41,087 nt of DNA from a virus. The translations under genes and the position numbers were made by a program. Location of the stretch: the IMG/VR virus record IMGVR_UViG_3300009314_000031, positions 1 to 41,087 of that record; one strand, given 5' to 3'. The notes below the pieces were generated by a model that was given only the letters and a program-made list of their open reading frames with translations, made no database searches and was not told the origin of the DNA. Each line of letters begins with the position of its first letter. The first letter of the stretch is position 1. This document shows positions 23,126 to 30,253 of this stretch, in pieces.

Positions 23126-24463
23126 CTAATAGGGCCGTTTACCGAAAGATATTTTGGGGCCTCCGGGACGGGGAGTGTTTGACGTGACTCCGTATCTCAA
23201 GGCATCTACGGCGTGGTCATTCTCCTTTTTATCGGCATCATATATTTGAATCTCCGAGATGAGGTTCACGCATCGACGATGAATATAAAGCCTGCATAAA
23301 TTATCGCCTGACATATTTAGACGTGAACCTAGTTCCCTTATTCCGTCCTCACGGCTGCCATATTTCTTGCGGTCATATCCTCGGGCTCTTTTAACATATT
23401 TCTTTAATTTTTTGATTGTCCGGGGTTCCGATGGGTCGCAATACCAGACGCCCTCTCCGTAAATTTCTTCAAAGTCTATGGCGTTATCACCTAAGTCCTC
23501 TTCATCAGCCTGAGTCTTGTAAAACTCATCCAAGGCATAAGCCCTTCCATCTCCATCCCATTTGATTGCTATCTGCGCTGCGGGGTTGGTCCATCCAAAA
23601 TCGTGGCCGTAGGTGGTGGCCCTTAAAGCTGCGACAGGAATAATGGGCTGTCCGGATTCATTGATGAACCATGTCATTCCATCGTCTAGTTCTTCTTCGT
23701 GGATGACGTGAATCGAAAAGTCGAAGGCTAAGCTACCGGCCGCTACGTGGGCAAATCTTCCATAGATAAACCTGTCAGCTAATCCGCCGCTGTGACGCCT
23801 TTCTACGTCCCGGATATAACTCGCAGGAAGGTTCTCTATGTTATCGTAAATACTCATTCGATATACGCCGCTATCGACGTTTCGAAATTCCACGTTTTCA
23901 AAGAAGTTGAAGAGGTCAGAACCGGGGTGGTCCGGGGTGGTTGTCCACCATGACCCCGTAGGATAGCCTTGCTCTGAGCCTATCTGACTGTTCCTAAGTC
24001 TGCGAATAATAACGTCTATGGCTACATCGATATGACGGATAAGACGAGCTTCATCTACGTGAATCCAATCTACCGAAGGACCTTCCGCCGATTCAGGGTC
24101 TTCCAAACTGCCTAGCCATACGACTGTTCCGTTTGAGAAATCTATTCGGAGGTCTCCCCGGTGAAACTGCTTTATGATAGGATTCGTCTCAATAGGCTTT
24201 CCGAGGAAATCTTCGAGTTTGGGAATGAGGATGCGTTTGACCATCCTATACGTGGGCTCGAATATGAAGCCCGTAGAACCGGGGAATTTGAGAGCCCATC
24301 TGAGGTCCTCGTAGACTCCGGCCATAGTCTTACCTGAGCCAGTTCCGGCGATTAAAGCCCTATGAGTCTTGTAATATCTGTCCCTGTGGAATGGGTCCTG
24401 TCCTTTATGAGCCACGTATTTTATGGGATAATAAACGTAGTTATCAATGGTTGTCGACTGCAT
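23126..24463 (-). CDS. terL: Terminase large subunit, 445 aa
   Basis: This is the packaging motor. ATPase: Walker A GTGSGKT (40-46) and Walker B WIHVDE (133-138). RNase H-like nuclease: HDFGW with Asp288, CDPSEP with Asp343 and DHAVDALRYG with Asp416/Asp420. The order and about 445 aa are normal. It overlaps the small terminase by 20 bp. TAG stop. Confidence 0.96.
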   Translation of the reverse strand: MQSTTIDNYVYYPIKYVAHKGQDPFHRDRYYKTHRALIAGTGSGKTMAGVYEDLRWALKFPGSTGFIFEPTYRMVKRILIPKLEDFLGKPIETNPIIKQFHRGDLRIDFSNGTVVWLGSLEDPESAEGPSVDWIHVDEARLIRHIDVAIDVIIRRLRNSQIGSEQGYPTGSWWTTTPDHPGSDLFNFFENVEFRNVDSGVYRMSIYDNIENLPASYIRDVERRHSGGLADRFIYGRFAHVAAGSLAFDFSIHVIHEEELDDGMTWFINESGQPIIPVAALRATTYGHDFGWTNPAAQIAIKWDGDGRAYALDEFYKTQADEEDLGDNAIDFEEIYGEGVWYCDPSEPRTIKKLKKYVKRARGYDRKKYGSREDGIRELGSRLNMSGDNLCRLYIHRRCVNLISEIQIYDADKKENDHAVDALRYGVTSNTPRPGGPKISFGKRPY

Positions 24464-24992
24464 TTCTCAGGTCCTTCTTGACGTCATCCCATTCGGGAGC
24501 ATCTGCATCGTAAAGTCCTATTACAAGGGGAACTGCGCCGCCTTCCACACGGACCTTCTCAGCCACCTTGGGAATCTGCCCCATAGTTTGCCTGAACTCA
24601 AGCTCTTTGAACGTCATATTATTGATTTCTTTAGAAGCCCCGACGGATGCCGAGTCGCTGTTCGACCTGACAGCTTTGTTATACAGGAGCCTCTTATTCT
24701 CCTTCAAATCCGCTAATAATTCTGCGGTAACTTCTCGGTATTCTTCCGGGTCGAACCTTACGAGCTCGGGAAGCCATTTGTCCATATCCCGGATGTCACG
24801 CTTCAAAGTGGACTCCGATGCGGGATAAAGCCTGTTTCCCTCGTCGTCTGTAGCTTCCATCATCATGTTTATAATCGCCATGTATCGGAGACCCTGTTTA
24901 GTCAAGGACAATATTCGAGACCGACGGGCTAGCATGTCCATAGTCCAGCGGTTTTTCTTAATTCCCCCGCTTATAGTATCATCCGATGACAC
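24444..24992 (-). CDS. terS: Terminase small subunit, 182 aa
   Basis: The N-terminal half looks like a DNA-binding helix-turn-helix region (ARRSRILSLTKQGLRYMAI, then SESTLKRDIRDMDKW), the C-terminal half an oligomerisation region (KEINNMTFKELEFRQ). It directly precedes the large subunit. Starts at GTG 24992 behind GGATGGAG. It opens the long late operon, from a promoter shared back to back with the Vsr-like gene. Confidence 0.8.
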   Translation of the reverse strand: MSSDDTISGGIKKNRWTMDMLARRSRILSLTKQGLRYMAIINMMMEATDDEGNRLYPASESTLKRDIRDMDKWLPELVRFDPEEYREVTAELLADLKENKRLLYNKAVRSNSDSASVGASKEINNMTFKELEFRQTMGQIPKVAEKVRVEGGAVPLVIGLYDADAPEWDDVKKDLRNAVDNH

Positions 24993-24995
24993 TGT

Positions 24996-25007
24996 TTCTC
25001 CATCCTA
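24996..25007 (-). promoter_or_regulatory. Late operon leader TAGGATGGAGAA
   Basis: The first G of GGATGG (25005) lies 26.5 bp from the centre of the TATA box at 25028-25035. The same 12 bases occur at 27015-27004 ahead of the ParB-like gene. It combines a probable transcript start with a Shine-Dalgarno-like sequence before the GTG at 24992. Confidence 0.55.
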
Positions 25008-25027
25008 ATTGTCTAATAGCGGATGGG

Positions 25028-25035
25028 TTTATATT
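25028..25035. promoter_or_regulatory. TATA box TTTATATT shared by divergent promoters
   Basis: Centre 25031.5. Reading right, GGTGCGATGG begins 26.5 bp away (25058); reading left, GGATGG begins 26.5 bp away (25005). One AT-rich box can thus serve the Vsr-like gene (+) and the late operon (-). Confidence 0.6.
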
Positions 25036-25057
25036 GCCTTTGTGCTTTTTTTAAGCG

Positions 25058-25067
25058 GGTGCGATGG
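25058..25067 (+). promoter_or_regulatory. Leader motif GGTGCGATGG of the Vsr-like gene
   Basis: One of five exact copies in this genome. It lies 1 base before the GTG start. GGTG can pair with the archaeal 16S 3' end, and its distance from the TATA box fits the transcription start. Confidence 0.6.
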
Positions 25068-25068
25068 C

Positions 25069-25389
25069 GTGGCCGACGTGTTTAGCAAGGAGAAGCGTTC
25101 AGAGATTATGAGTAAGATTCGTAATAAATGGACCAGCCCCGAAAAGAAATACTACGACGAGCATCCTGACGCCTTGCCTCATCCCGATTGGCTACCCTTC
25201 AAACCCGACTTCTTAAAGGATAAGATACCGATATTCCTCGATTCTACGTTTTGGCATGGCTACGTGAAAAGGTGCAAATATGACGGATACGACGAGTTCT
25301 GGTCGAAAAAACTATTCAGGAACATAATGCGGGACGTGTGCCGTGATTCCTTCTGGGGCTTGCTTGACTACGAAGTTATCCTAGTATAG
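25069..25389 (+). CDS. vsr: Vsr-like very-short-patch repair endonuclease, 106 aa
   Basis: Vsr nicks at T:G mismatches left by deamination of 5-methylcytosine. Seen: DVFSKEKRSEIMSKIRNK at the start (family N-terminal block), KPDF (metal Asp), FLDSTFWHGY with the catalytic-site His, and FWSKKLFRNIMRD. It ends at EVILV just before the usual final WE strand, so it is slightly shorter than the family (about 135 aa). GTG start at 25069. It stands alone on the plus strand, near two C5 methyltransferases, a logical partner. Confidence 0.85.
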   Translation: MADVFSKEKRSEIMSKIRNKWTSPEKKYYDEHPDALPHPDWLPFKPDFLKDKIPIFLDSTFWHGYVKRCKYDGYDEFWSKKLFRNIMRDVCRDSFWGLLDYEVILV

Positions 25390-25614
25390 ATGGAACCTAA
25401 ACCCGCATTCCGGACATTCAAGCCTGTTGATAAACCCGTAAGGACGACTCACGTATAATCCATACTCCGGACATTTTGACACGTAATAAGCAAACGGCGC
25501 CCTATGACTCGGTTCCTGATAATGCCCGATGTAAACATATTTGAAAAGCCTCAACCGTATCCTCTGCCAAAGGGAGAGGGAGGAGGGGTGCCGGGGAGGA
25601 GGGAGGGGGCACAT
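25381..25614 (-). CDS. Zinc-ribbon protein, 77 aa
   Basis: The C-terminal LECPECGFRFHLY is a CxxC zinc knuckle; a KCPEYG segment may add a third Cys. The N-terminus is encoded by the G/C tract at 25572-25609 and is low complexity (Pro/Arg/Ser). It starts 5 bp after the C5 methyltransferase stop and ends 9 bp inside the opposite Vsr-like gene. The start is uncertain. Confidence 0.6.
   Translation of the reverse strand: MCPLPPPRHPSSLSLWQRIRLRLFKYVYIGHYQEPSHRAPFAYYVSKCPEYGLYVSRPYGFINRLECPECGFRFHLY
25572..25609 (+). other. G-rich purine tract with quadruplex potential
   Basis: Runs GGG, GGG, GGGG, GGGG, GGG and GGGGG fall within 38 bases separated by 1-5 bases, a canonical G-quadruplex pattern on the plus strand. 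It is the only such tract I found. It overlaps the start of the zinc-ribbon gene on the other strand. Confidence 0.7.
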
Positions 25615-25619
25615 CTACC

Positions 25620-26528
25620 TTAACTTGAATCTATAGGAATAAGTATTCTTTCTTTTATTGTCTTTGCTATGCGATACATCATATTCACGGGGACGGCGTT
25701 TCCTATGATAGTCTTGTTCAGTCTCCAGCTCTTACTGAATATGTAGTCTTCCGGGAATGTCTGTAAATCCGCATAGCTTCTCAATCCTAGCTCTCTCATC
25801 GTGTCCGACCATGCGAAGAATGCTTGCGTAGTTACTGTATGGGCCGGATAGCCTTCGTTTACTATGTGGTTGTTGAACCTTCCCCATTTGAAGCGGTCTC
25901 CCTTAAACGGTTTTCCACGTTCATCGAGTTTTCTTGCGCCCACTATCTTACCCGTAGGAATGGGAAATACGGGGTCCATGCCGAGGTCCTTCCTGACTCC
26001 TATGAATATCACTCGTTCTCTCTTTTGTGGGACTTCGTAATTCACGGAATTAAGGACTTTGGCCTTTACGACGTATCCATAGCTGCGGAGCTCCCTAAGG
26101 ATATTCGCAAACATGAGCTTCATCTTACCGAGGACAAGGCCCTTGACGTTTTCACCGACGAATACCTTTGGCTGAAGTTCTTTCAGGATGTTAGCCCATG
26201 CGTAAAACAGGTAGTTCTTGTCATCCCGGAGTTTCCGTCGTCCACCTATGCTAAATCCTTGACAAGGCGGAGAACCGTCTAGCAAATCAAGGGCTCCCGG
26301 GGCTAGTCCAGTTGTGCTTAAAATGTCATCGGCTGAAACGTTCTTAATATCTGCTACTAATGTCGGTATGTCCGGGAAGTTCTTTTCAAAGATGGCCATT
26401 ATCTTGGGGTCATAATCTGTGGCCAATATCTCGTCATATCCGGCTTTGCAATAGCCCATTGAAGAACCACCGCCTCCGGCGAAGAAACTTATAACTCTGG
26501 GACGAATTTCATTCCGCAACTTGGACAT
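25620..26528 (-). CDS. C5-cytosine DNA methyltransferase, 302 aa
   Basis: It transfers a methyl group to C5 of cytosine. Motif I FFAGGGGSSMGY (15-26), motif IV GSPPCQGFS with catalytic Cys89, motif VI ENVKG (126-130), motif VIII QKRERVIFIG (168-177) and motif X IGNAVPVNM near the end are all present, so it looks active. The target domain is short. Start ATG at 26528 overlaps the ParB-like gene by 40 bp. No cognate restriction enzyme is seen, so it is probably a solitary, protective enzyme. Confidence 0.95.
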   Translation of the reverse strand: MSKLRNEIRPRVISFFAGGGGSSMGYCKAGYDEILATDYDPKIMAIFEKNFPDIPTLVADIKNVSADDILSTTGLAPGALDLLDGSPPCQGFSIGGRRKLRDDKNYLFYAWANILKELQPKVFVGENVKGLVLGKMKLMFANILRELRSYGYVVKAKVLNSVNYEVPQKRERVIFIGVRKDLGMDPVFPIPTGKIVGARKLDERGKPFKGDRFKWGRFNNHIVNEGYPAHTVTTQAFFAWSDTMRELGLRSYADLQTFPEDYIFSKSWRLNKTIIGNAVPVNMMYRIAKTIKERILIPIDSS

Positions 26529-27004
26529 TGAACCTCTCCTAAGTCCTCATCGACATCCATTTCAGCAGCTGTGCCTCGCATCTCTAATACTTGCAAGTGT
26601 TTCATCAGGGCATGCTCCGTAAGTCCTATCATCTCCTTCAGGGCTTCTTCTTCCCCGAAGTCCACTATCCTTTTGAACTCTTCCGCATCCGCATAAAATT
26701 CGTGGCTTCCCTTCAGCTTATTGAGGACTTGTCTTAAAAGCCGCCTATCTATGTCCTTTATCGGGAGCTTGACTATCGGGACGGCTGGAAGGTTCATGGC
26801 TATGGCCTCTTCTGCTCTTTGCTGCCCGTCTGCGACAAATAATTCGTTGTTTGTGATTATGGGAATTATGAAGCCCCATCTTATCATGCTTTCCCGGAGG
26901 GCCTTTCTCTGGCGGTCCGTCATCTTGTTGGGGTTGTCACCGTCAAAAACGAGATTATTGGGATTTACGAACTCTACTTTCGGGATTTCTACTTGAACAC
27001 TCAT
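26489..27004 (-). CDS. ParB-like nuclease-domain protein, 171 aa
   Basis: An N-terminal ParB/sulfiredoxin-type domain is visible: PNNLVFDGDNPNKMTDRQRKALRESMIRWGF, split here as the substrate loop and helix, then VADGQQRAEEAIAMN, the motif of the family. The C-terminal end has CPSCGMKF, a zinc knuckle. Such proteins often travel with phage methyltransferases. Its start is at the leader TAGGATGGAGAA. Role in partition, or as an accessory to the methyltransferase, is not certain. Confidence 0.8.
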   Translation of the reverse strand: MSVQVEIPKVEFVNPNNLVFDGDNPNKMTDRQRKALRESMIRWGFIIPIITNNELFVADGQQRAEEAIAMNLPAVPIVKLPIKDIDRRLLRQVLNKLKGSHEFYADAEEFKRIVDFGEEEALKEMIGLTEHALMKHLQVLEMRGTAAEMDVDEDLGEVQCPSCGMKFVPEL

Positions 27005-27015
27005 TCTCCATCCTA
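27004..27015 (-). promoter_or_regulatory. Leader TAGGATGGAGAA of the ParB/methyltransferase unit
   Basis: Identical 12-mer to that ahead of the late operon. An AT-rich stretch with a weak TATA-like box (TTATCT) is about 26 bp upstream. GGAGAATG places a Shine-Dalgarno next to the ATG. Confidence 0.5.
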
Positions 27016-27077
27016 CTTAGGATTTCACAGACTTTAGAGATAAGTTTTGGGGAAGCGATTATATAATAATATATCAT

Positions 27078-27091
27078 TGATATATATCAAT
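27078..27091. promoter_or_regulatory. 14-bp palindrome TTGATATATATCAA, candidate operator
   Basis: It is a perfect palindrome in the divergent region between the ParB-like (-) and ribbon-helix-helix (+) genes. It covers the TATA position of the plus promoter (centre about 30 bp before GGTGCGATGG). Ribbon-helix-helix proteins bind such palindromes and often repress themselves. Confidence 0.55.
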
Positions 27092-27114
27092 ATAATATAT
27101 ATATCAAAAGGAGC

Positions 27115-27124
27115 GGTGCGATGG
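27115..27124 (+). promoter_or_regulatory. Leader motif GGTGCGATGG at the RHH gene
   Basis: Exact copy of the shared 10-mer. Here the ATG within the motif is the likely start codon (MGRK). Confidence 0.6.
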
Positions 27125-27522
27125 GACGAAAACCTATGAAATTTAGTGACCGCAAGACGGACATGGTTCAGTTTAGGGTGCCAAGGGAAAAGCACGAACT
27201 TATGGACAGGATACAGGTAATAGCGAAGCGTGAGGGAGAGAATGTCAATGACGTCATCATAAGGGCGCTTGACGAATATGACGAAAAGCATTGGAAGGGT
27301 AACTATCAGACCTTGATGGAGAGCTTCGAGGAAGGTGGAGTCAAGTCTAACGGGCAATTCCAGCAAGAGATTATCAGACAGCTTGAACACAGAAAAAGCA
27401 CATACTGGAAGGAAATCATACGAATATTAAAGCAGAAGGGAATCAAGCCTAAGAAGCGGGTTGAGATGGGCAGGGAGATAGCGAAGGCCCTTAAAGACAA
27501 AGAGGTAGAGGTAATATTTTGA
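27121..27522 (+). CDS. Ribbon-helix-helix DNA-binding regulator, 133 aa
   Basis: Residues about 15-50 (MVQFRVPREKHELMDRI, then VNDVIIRALDEY) form a beta-helix-helix of the Arc/CopG type. A longer C-terminal helical region (60-133) is charged. It opens the operon with the second methyltransferase and faces the palindrome at 27078-27091. Likely regulator of this promoter pair. Confidence 0.82.
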   Translation: MGRKPMKFSDRKTDMVQFRVPREKHELMDRIQVIAKREGENVNDVIIRALDEYDEKHWKGNYQTLMESFEEGGVKSNGQFQQEIIRQLEHRKSTYWKEIIRILKQKGIKPKKRVEMGREIAKALKDKEVEVIF

Positions 27523-28127
27523 AGGCCCTAGACTTATTTTGCGGTCTTGGCGGGTGAAGTGACGGATTGGCCGCTGCGGGATTCAATGTCCTTGGTGTTG
27601 AGATTGTCCCTTGGGTGGCCGAAGAATACAAGCATGAAGTAATACTCGCAGATGTATCCTATCTTGACTCATCTAAGTTTAAAGACTACGACGTGATAGT
27701 GGGCAGCCCACCCTGTAGAGATTTTAGCATCATAGACCGGTCCTTTGGTCACAAGTGGAAGAGGCCGCCGGACCCTGAGGGAGAAGGCATGAGGCTTGTC
27801 GAGGTTTTCCTAAATTTCGTCAAAGTAGCGGAACCTAGATTCTGGCTTATGGAGAACGTTCCCGGACTTGCGAAATACATAGGTCCTCCGAAGGCTCATC
27901 CCACACTTGGACAGGGAATGAAGAGGTATTTTTGGGGAGAGTTCCCAAGGTTCCTGATTCCCCGGGATATGAATAAGAAGTTGATACAAGTGAAAAAAAA
28001 ATCGAATTACCCAAGAAAAAAGGCTTTGTTTGAAAGGTCTAGAATCCCGTTCCCGTGCGCCTATTCCTTCGCCAAGGCGTGTGCAGACTTAATACAGGAC
28101 GACCCTTCCGAATATCCTGAGGTCTAG
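27519..28127 (+). CDS. Compact C5-cytosine methyltransferase with in-frame TGA in motif I
   Basis: TTG start overlaps the RHH stop. The frame reads KALDLFCGLGG-TGA-SDGLAAAGF. In this family motif I is DLFCGxGGWS, so the TGA (27555-27557) sits at a Trp. It continues with motif IV SPPCRDFS, motif VI LMENVPG and a short C-terminus; total 202 codons, typical of small viral C5 enzymes lacking a large target domain. Either TGA is read as Trp, or a recent nonsense mutation has inactivated an otherwise intact gene, or it is a sequencing error. A restart at ATG would miss motif I. Confidence 0.8.
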
Positions 28128-28286
28128 TTCATCTTCGATTGCGGCTAGGATTTCCTTGATGTTCTCATAATGCTTTTCGTGGCCGGTCGGGGCATCCCCA
28201 AAGTGGAAGGTCCCCCAGCCCATTTGTCTCCTAAGGCGGTTTCTCTCGGCGTAAAGCTGCTCAAGTGTCATCGCTTTCAAGTTCAT
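28089..28286 (-). CDS. Helical mini-protein, 65 aa
   Basis: Mainly helix (LEQLYAERNRLRRQMG; IKEILAAIEDELDLRI), last gene of the DUF932 operon. It overlaps the end of the opposite methyltransferase gene by 39 bp. No motif recognised; possibly a coiled-coil partner. Confidence 0.6.
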   Translation of the reverse strand: MNLKAMTLEQLYAERNRLRRQMGWGTFHFGDAPTGHEKHYENIKEILAAIEDELDLRIFGRVVLY

Positions 28287-28449
28287 CTTCGTTGAGTTCT
28301 TCGACTATCTCCGGATACTGAGAGCACAGGGATAAGAGCTCTGCGAAGAACCCTTGACACACTTTCCGAGTCTGGTCCTCTATGTTTTGCAGATGCTTGA
28401 CGGCTTTGTTTAGCTTCAAGGCCCTCGCCATGATGTGTTTATGAACCAT
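28261..28449 (-). CDS. Helical mini-protein, 62 aa
   Basis: Helical N-terminal two thirds with an acidic C-terminus (EELNEDELESDD). Start may be ATG 28449 or ATG 28431 (the second Met, MARALK). It overlaps both neighbours in the operon. Unknown function. Confidence 0.6.
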   Translation of the reverse strand: MVHKHIMARALKLNKAVKHLQNIEDQTRKVCQGFFAELLSLCSQYPEIVEELNEDELESDDT

Positions 28450-28570
28450 TGATGAACCTCCTGACGGTTACTACGGTGTTTCCGCAAATCCTCAGCTTCG
28501 TGCAGTTCAGGCAGTTCGTGTTTAAGGTGGCAAAGTAGTCTATCGGGTTGTGCTTCGTGCATACGTTCAT
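28439..28570 (-). CDS. Cys-rich mini-protein, 43 aa
   Basis: MNVCTKH...NCLNCTKLRICG gives a C-x3-H..C-x2-C..C cluster, zinc-finger like. ATG at 28570 overlaps the TGA of the previous gene (ATGA); the longer frame to 28645 lies inside that gene. Confidence 0.6.
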   Translation of the reverse strand: MNVCTKHNPIDYFATLNTNCLNCTKLRICGNTVVTVRRFINGS

Positions 28571-28767
28571 TCTGTCCAGCCCTCCTTGACGTAAATTATA
28601 GCCGTCCAAACTAGGCAGTCTTCTTTGCTGATAGAGTGGACGCATTCTCTGAAGAGGTAGGTTCCCGATTTCTCAGAAAAGACGTTCTCATACCAGAGCT
28701 TTTCGGACCGGTTATACCAGACCCGGAGCTCATGCTTGGGGCCGACTCTTAGCTTGGTGACTTTCAT
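28567..28767 (-). CDS. Mini-protein, 66 aa
   Basis: A beta-rich protein (TKLRVGPKHELRVWYNR; LWYENVFSEKSGTYLF) followed by a C-terminal strand ending GWTE. It follows the DUF932-like gene with a 4-bp overlap. Unknown; conserved pairing with the DUF932-like gene would be informative. Confidence 0.6.
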   Translation of the reverse strand: MKVTKLRVGPKHELRVWYNRSEKLWYENVFSEKSGTYLFRECVHSISKEDCLVWTAIIYVKEGWTE

Positions 28768-30038
28768 TGAACAATCACCAATTCGGCTTCTTTGTCTTGG
28801 TATCTTTCAGGATAGTCCTTTTCGCCAGTCAGCTTCTCGTAGGTGATTGCTCCTTGTTCGTTGTGGAACTTGGCTATTGTCGGGGCTAGGCAGTAGACCT
28901 CTCCGGCTATGCTTTCGAGGATTCTTGTCATGTTCTGCTCTTCACGGCTTTTGCTGCGGCTCTTGATTTCTCCGTGTGTCCGGACCCAGCTTACTGCTTG
29001 GCTGAATCCCCAGACGGTCTCTTCTGCCACGCTTGCCATGATGTTGTCTACCATGTATTTGGGAATCTGCTTCTTGACTGCGTAGGCCACCAAGATGTCC
29101 TCCATCTCCTGTCGGCTCAGGCTCGTCTTTAGGCTTTTCTCGACTAATGCCTCTATGACTGGGGAGTAGTCTACCAAGTCCTCTAAGACTTTCTTGAGCT
29201 TGGCTATCAGCTCGTTTATGTCCGGGATTCTGTTTCCGGTCATGTGTATTTCGTGGGTTCCGAATCCTTGGTCGACGCCCCGGATATTTACGCCCGGGAC
29301 TATGATTTCAAGTTCCTTGGCTGCCCATTCATTTATCCTTACGGCTTTGATTCCGAACATCTGCAGTGGAACTATCCACACGTTTGCCCAATTCATACAG
29401 GCTGGGACTTTGTTGCCGCCGCCATCTCTGTATCTCAGGTCGGTTCCGGGTTTATCGGTCCTTACTCTTGTGGATATTCTCACGGCTGAACGCCCTTTGG
29501 CTAAGTTGTTTCCCGCATCCACGTGTGCCCACAGGCTTATGTTCTTGTTCTCGGTAGGCATCTTGTAAGTCGCCGTGTTTGGCGTAAATTCTACGAGCTC
29601 AGTGTCCTTGCCGAATGTCATGTCTACTGCGTCTTGGACTGCTCCTTTTATCTCCGCCCAGCTTATCTGCTGGTGAAGCATGCTAGAAACGCCCTTGCAC
29701 TCTCCTTCCTCAAAGTGGAATTTGAGCTTGATTGGCTTTCCGTCGCTTTCCCGGAGATTGACTATCTCTTGGATTAGTCCTTGTGACTCGGCTGCTTCCA
29801 TTGCTGTAAGCTCTTTGTATTTGATTCCAATCTTCCTGTAGAAGTATTCGAAGAATCTCCTTACTGCATGTCTATCAATCAAGGTTATCTGTTCGCCGTT
29901 TTCATCTGTCAGTACTATTGTTTTCCTTTTTGGGTTCTTCTCATCCGCTTCAATGCGGACGGTTTGAGGTCCGAAGACCTTCTCATAGAACATCCCTTCA
30001 TCGGGGTGTTCAATTCTGGTTCTTTCAGGTGTTTCCAT
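28764..30038 (-). CDS. DUF932-like protein, 424 aa
   Basis: The central part (NISLWAHVDAGNNLAKGRSA, VRISTRVRTDKPGTDL and later IHMTGNRIPDINE) and the C-terminal WGFSQAVSWVRTHGE resemble the DUF932 plasmid/phage-like family, whose function is not established. Start ATG 30038 is 3 bases after GGTGCGATGG, with TATA box TTATATAA 26.5 bp before the motif. A TTG start at 30056 is the longer alternative. It may act in plasmid-like replication or defence; unproven. Confidence 0.6.
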   Translation of the reverse strand: METPERTRIEHPDEGMFYEKVFGPQTVRIEADEKNPKRKTIVLTDENGEQITLIDRHAVRRFFEYFYRKIGIKYKELTAMEAAESQGLIQEIVNLRESDGKPIKLKFHFEEGECKGVSSMLHQQISWAEIKGAVQDAVDMTFGKDTELVEFTPNTATYKMPTENKNISLWAHVDAGNNLAKGRSAVRISTRVRTDKPGTDLRYRDGGGNKVPACMNWANVWIVPLQMFGIKAVRINEWAAKELEIIVPGVNIRGVDQGFGTHEIHMTGNRIPDINELIAKLKKVLEDLVDYSPVIEALVEKSLKTSLSRQEMEDILVAYAVKKQIPKYMVDNIMASVAEETVWGFSQAVSWVRTHGEIKSRSKSREEQNMTRILESIAGEVYCLAPTIAKFHNEQGAITYEKLTGEKDYPERYQDKEAELVIVQ

Positions 30039-30041
30039 TTT

Positions 30042-30051
30042 CCATCGCACC
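30042..30051 (-). promoter_or_regulatory. Leader motif GGTGCGATGG of the DUF932 operon
   Basis: Exact 10-mer, with TATA box TTATATAA at 30081-30074 centred 26.5 bp upstream. It is 3 bases before the ATG. An inverted repeat ACCTGCA (30049-30055)/TGCAGGT (30093-30099) flanks the promoter. Confidence 0.6.
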
Positions 30052-30132
30052 TGCAAATATTATGCGCTCAGCGTTATATAAGCTCTTCCTGCAGGTATTA
30101 CTTATTAGGAATACGCATTTCAGAGCCCACTT

Positions 30133-30216
30133 TCACCCGCCTCCGGGAAGGTTTTTATTTTTAGACGTCCTTTTTAAACCCGGTTTGCCTCGGTGATGAA
30201 AGTTTTTAACTTCCAT
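30133..30216 (-). CDS. Doubtful 27-aa basic frame
   Basis: ATG within a GGTGCGATGG copy opens a 27-codon frame, Lys/Arg/Gly rich, in the 237-bp divergent intergenic region. It has no motif and may be just leader sequence or an mRNA without a gene. Confidence 0.2.
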   Translation of the reverse strand: MEVKNFHHRGKPGLKRTSKNKNLPGGG

Positions 30217-30222
30217 CGCACC
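30213..30222 (-). promoter_or_regulatory. Extra copy of GGTGCGATGG in the divergent region
   Basis: Same 10-mer on the minus strand, with no well-placed TATA box 26 bp away (the nearest AT-rich box is about 35 bp upstream). It may be a regulatory protein site rather than a leader. Confidence 0.45.
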
Positions 30223-30253
30223 TAGCCGGGGCATGACCACCCAGACAGGTGAA

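Noticed and set aside
23925-23945. Direct repeat of GGGGTGGT in the terminase gene
   Set aside because: Explained by codons of the conserved Pro-rich loop; no sign of a site.
25387-25389. TAG at the end of the Vsr-like gene read as a Trp codon (VILV then a stop where WE is expected)
   Set aside because: Beyond the TAG the frame is antisense to the conserved CPECGF zinc knuckle and looks unlike Vsr. A slightly truncated C-terminus is simpler.
30133-30216. A 27-aa gene behind a GGTGCGATGG copy
   Set aside because: Lys/Gly-rich, no motif, poor TATA distance; more likely part of the regulatory region. Listed only with low confidence.
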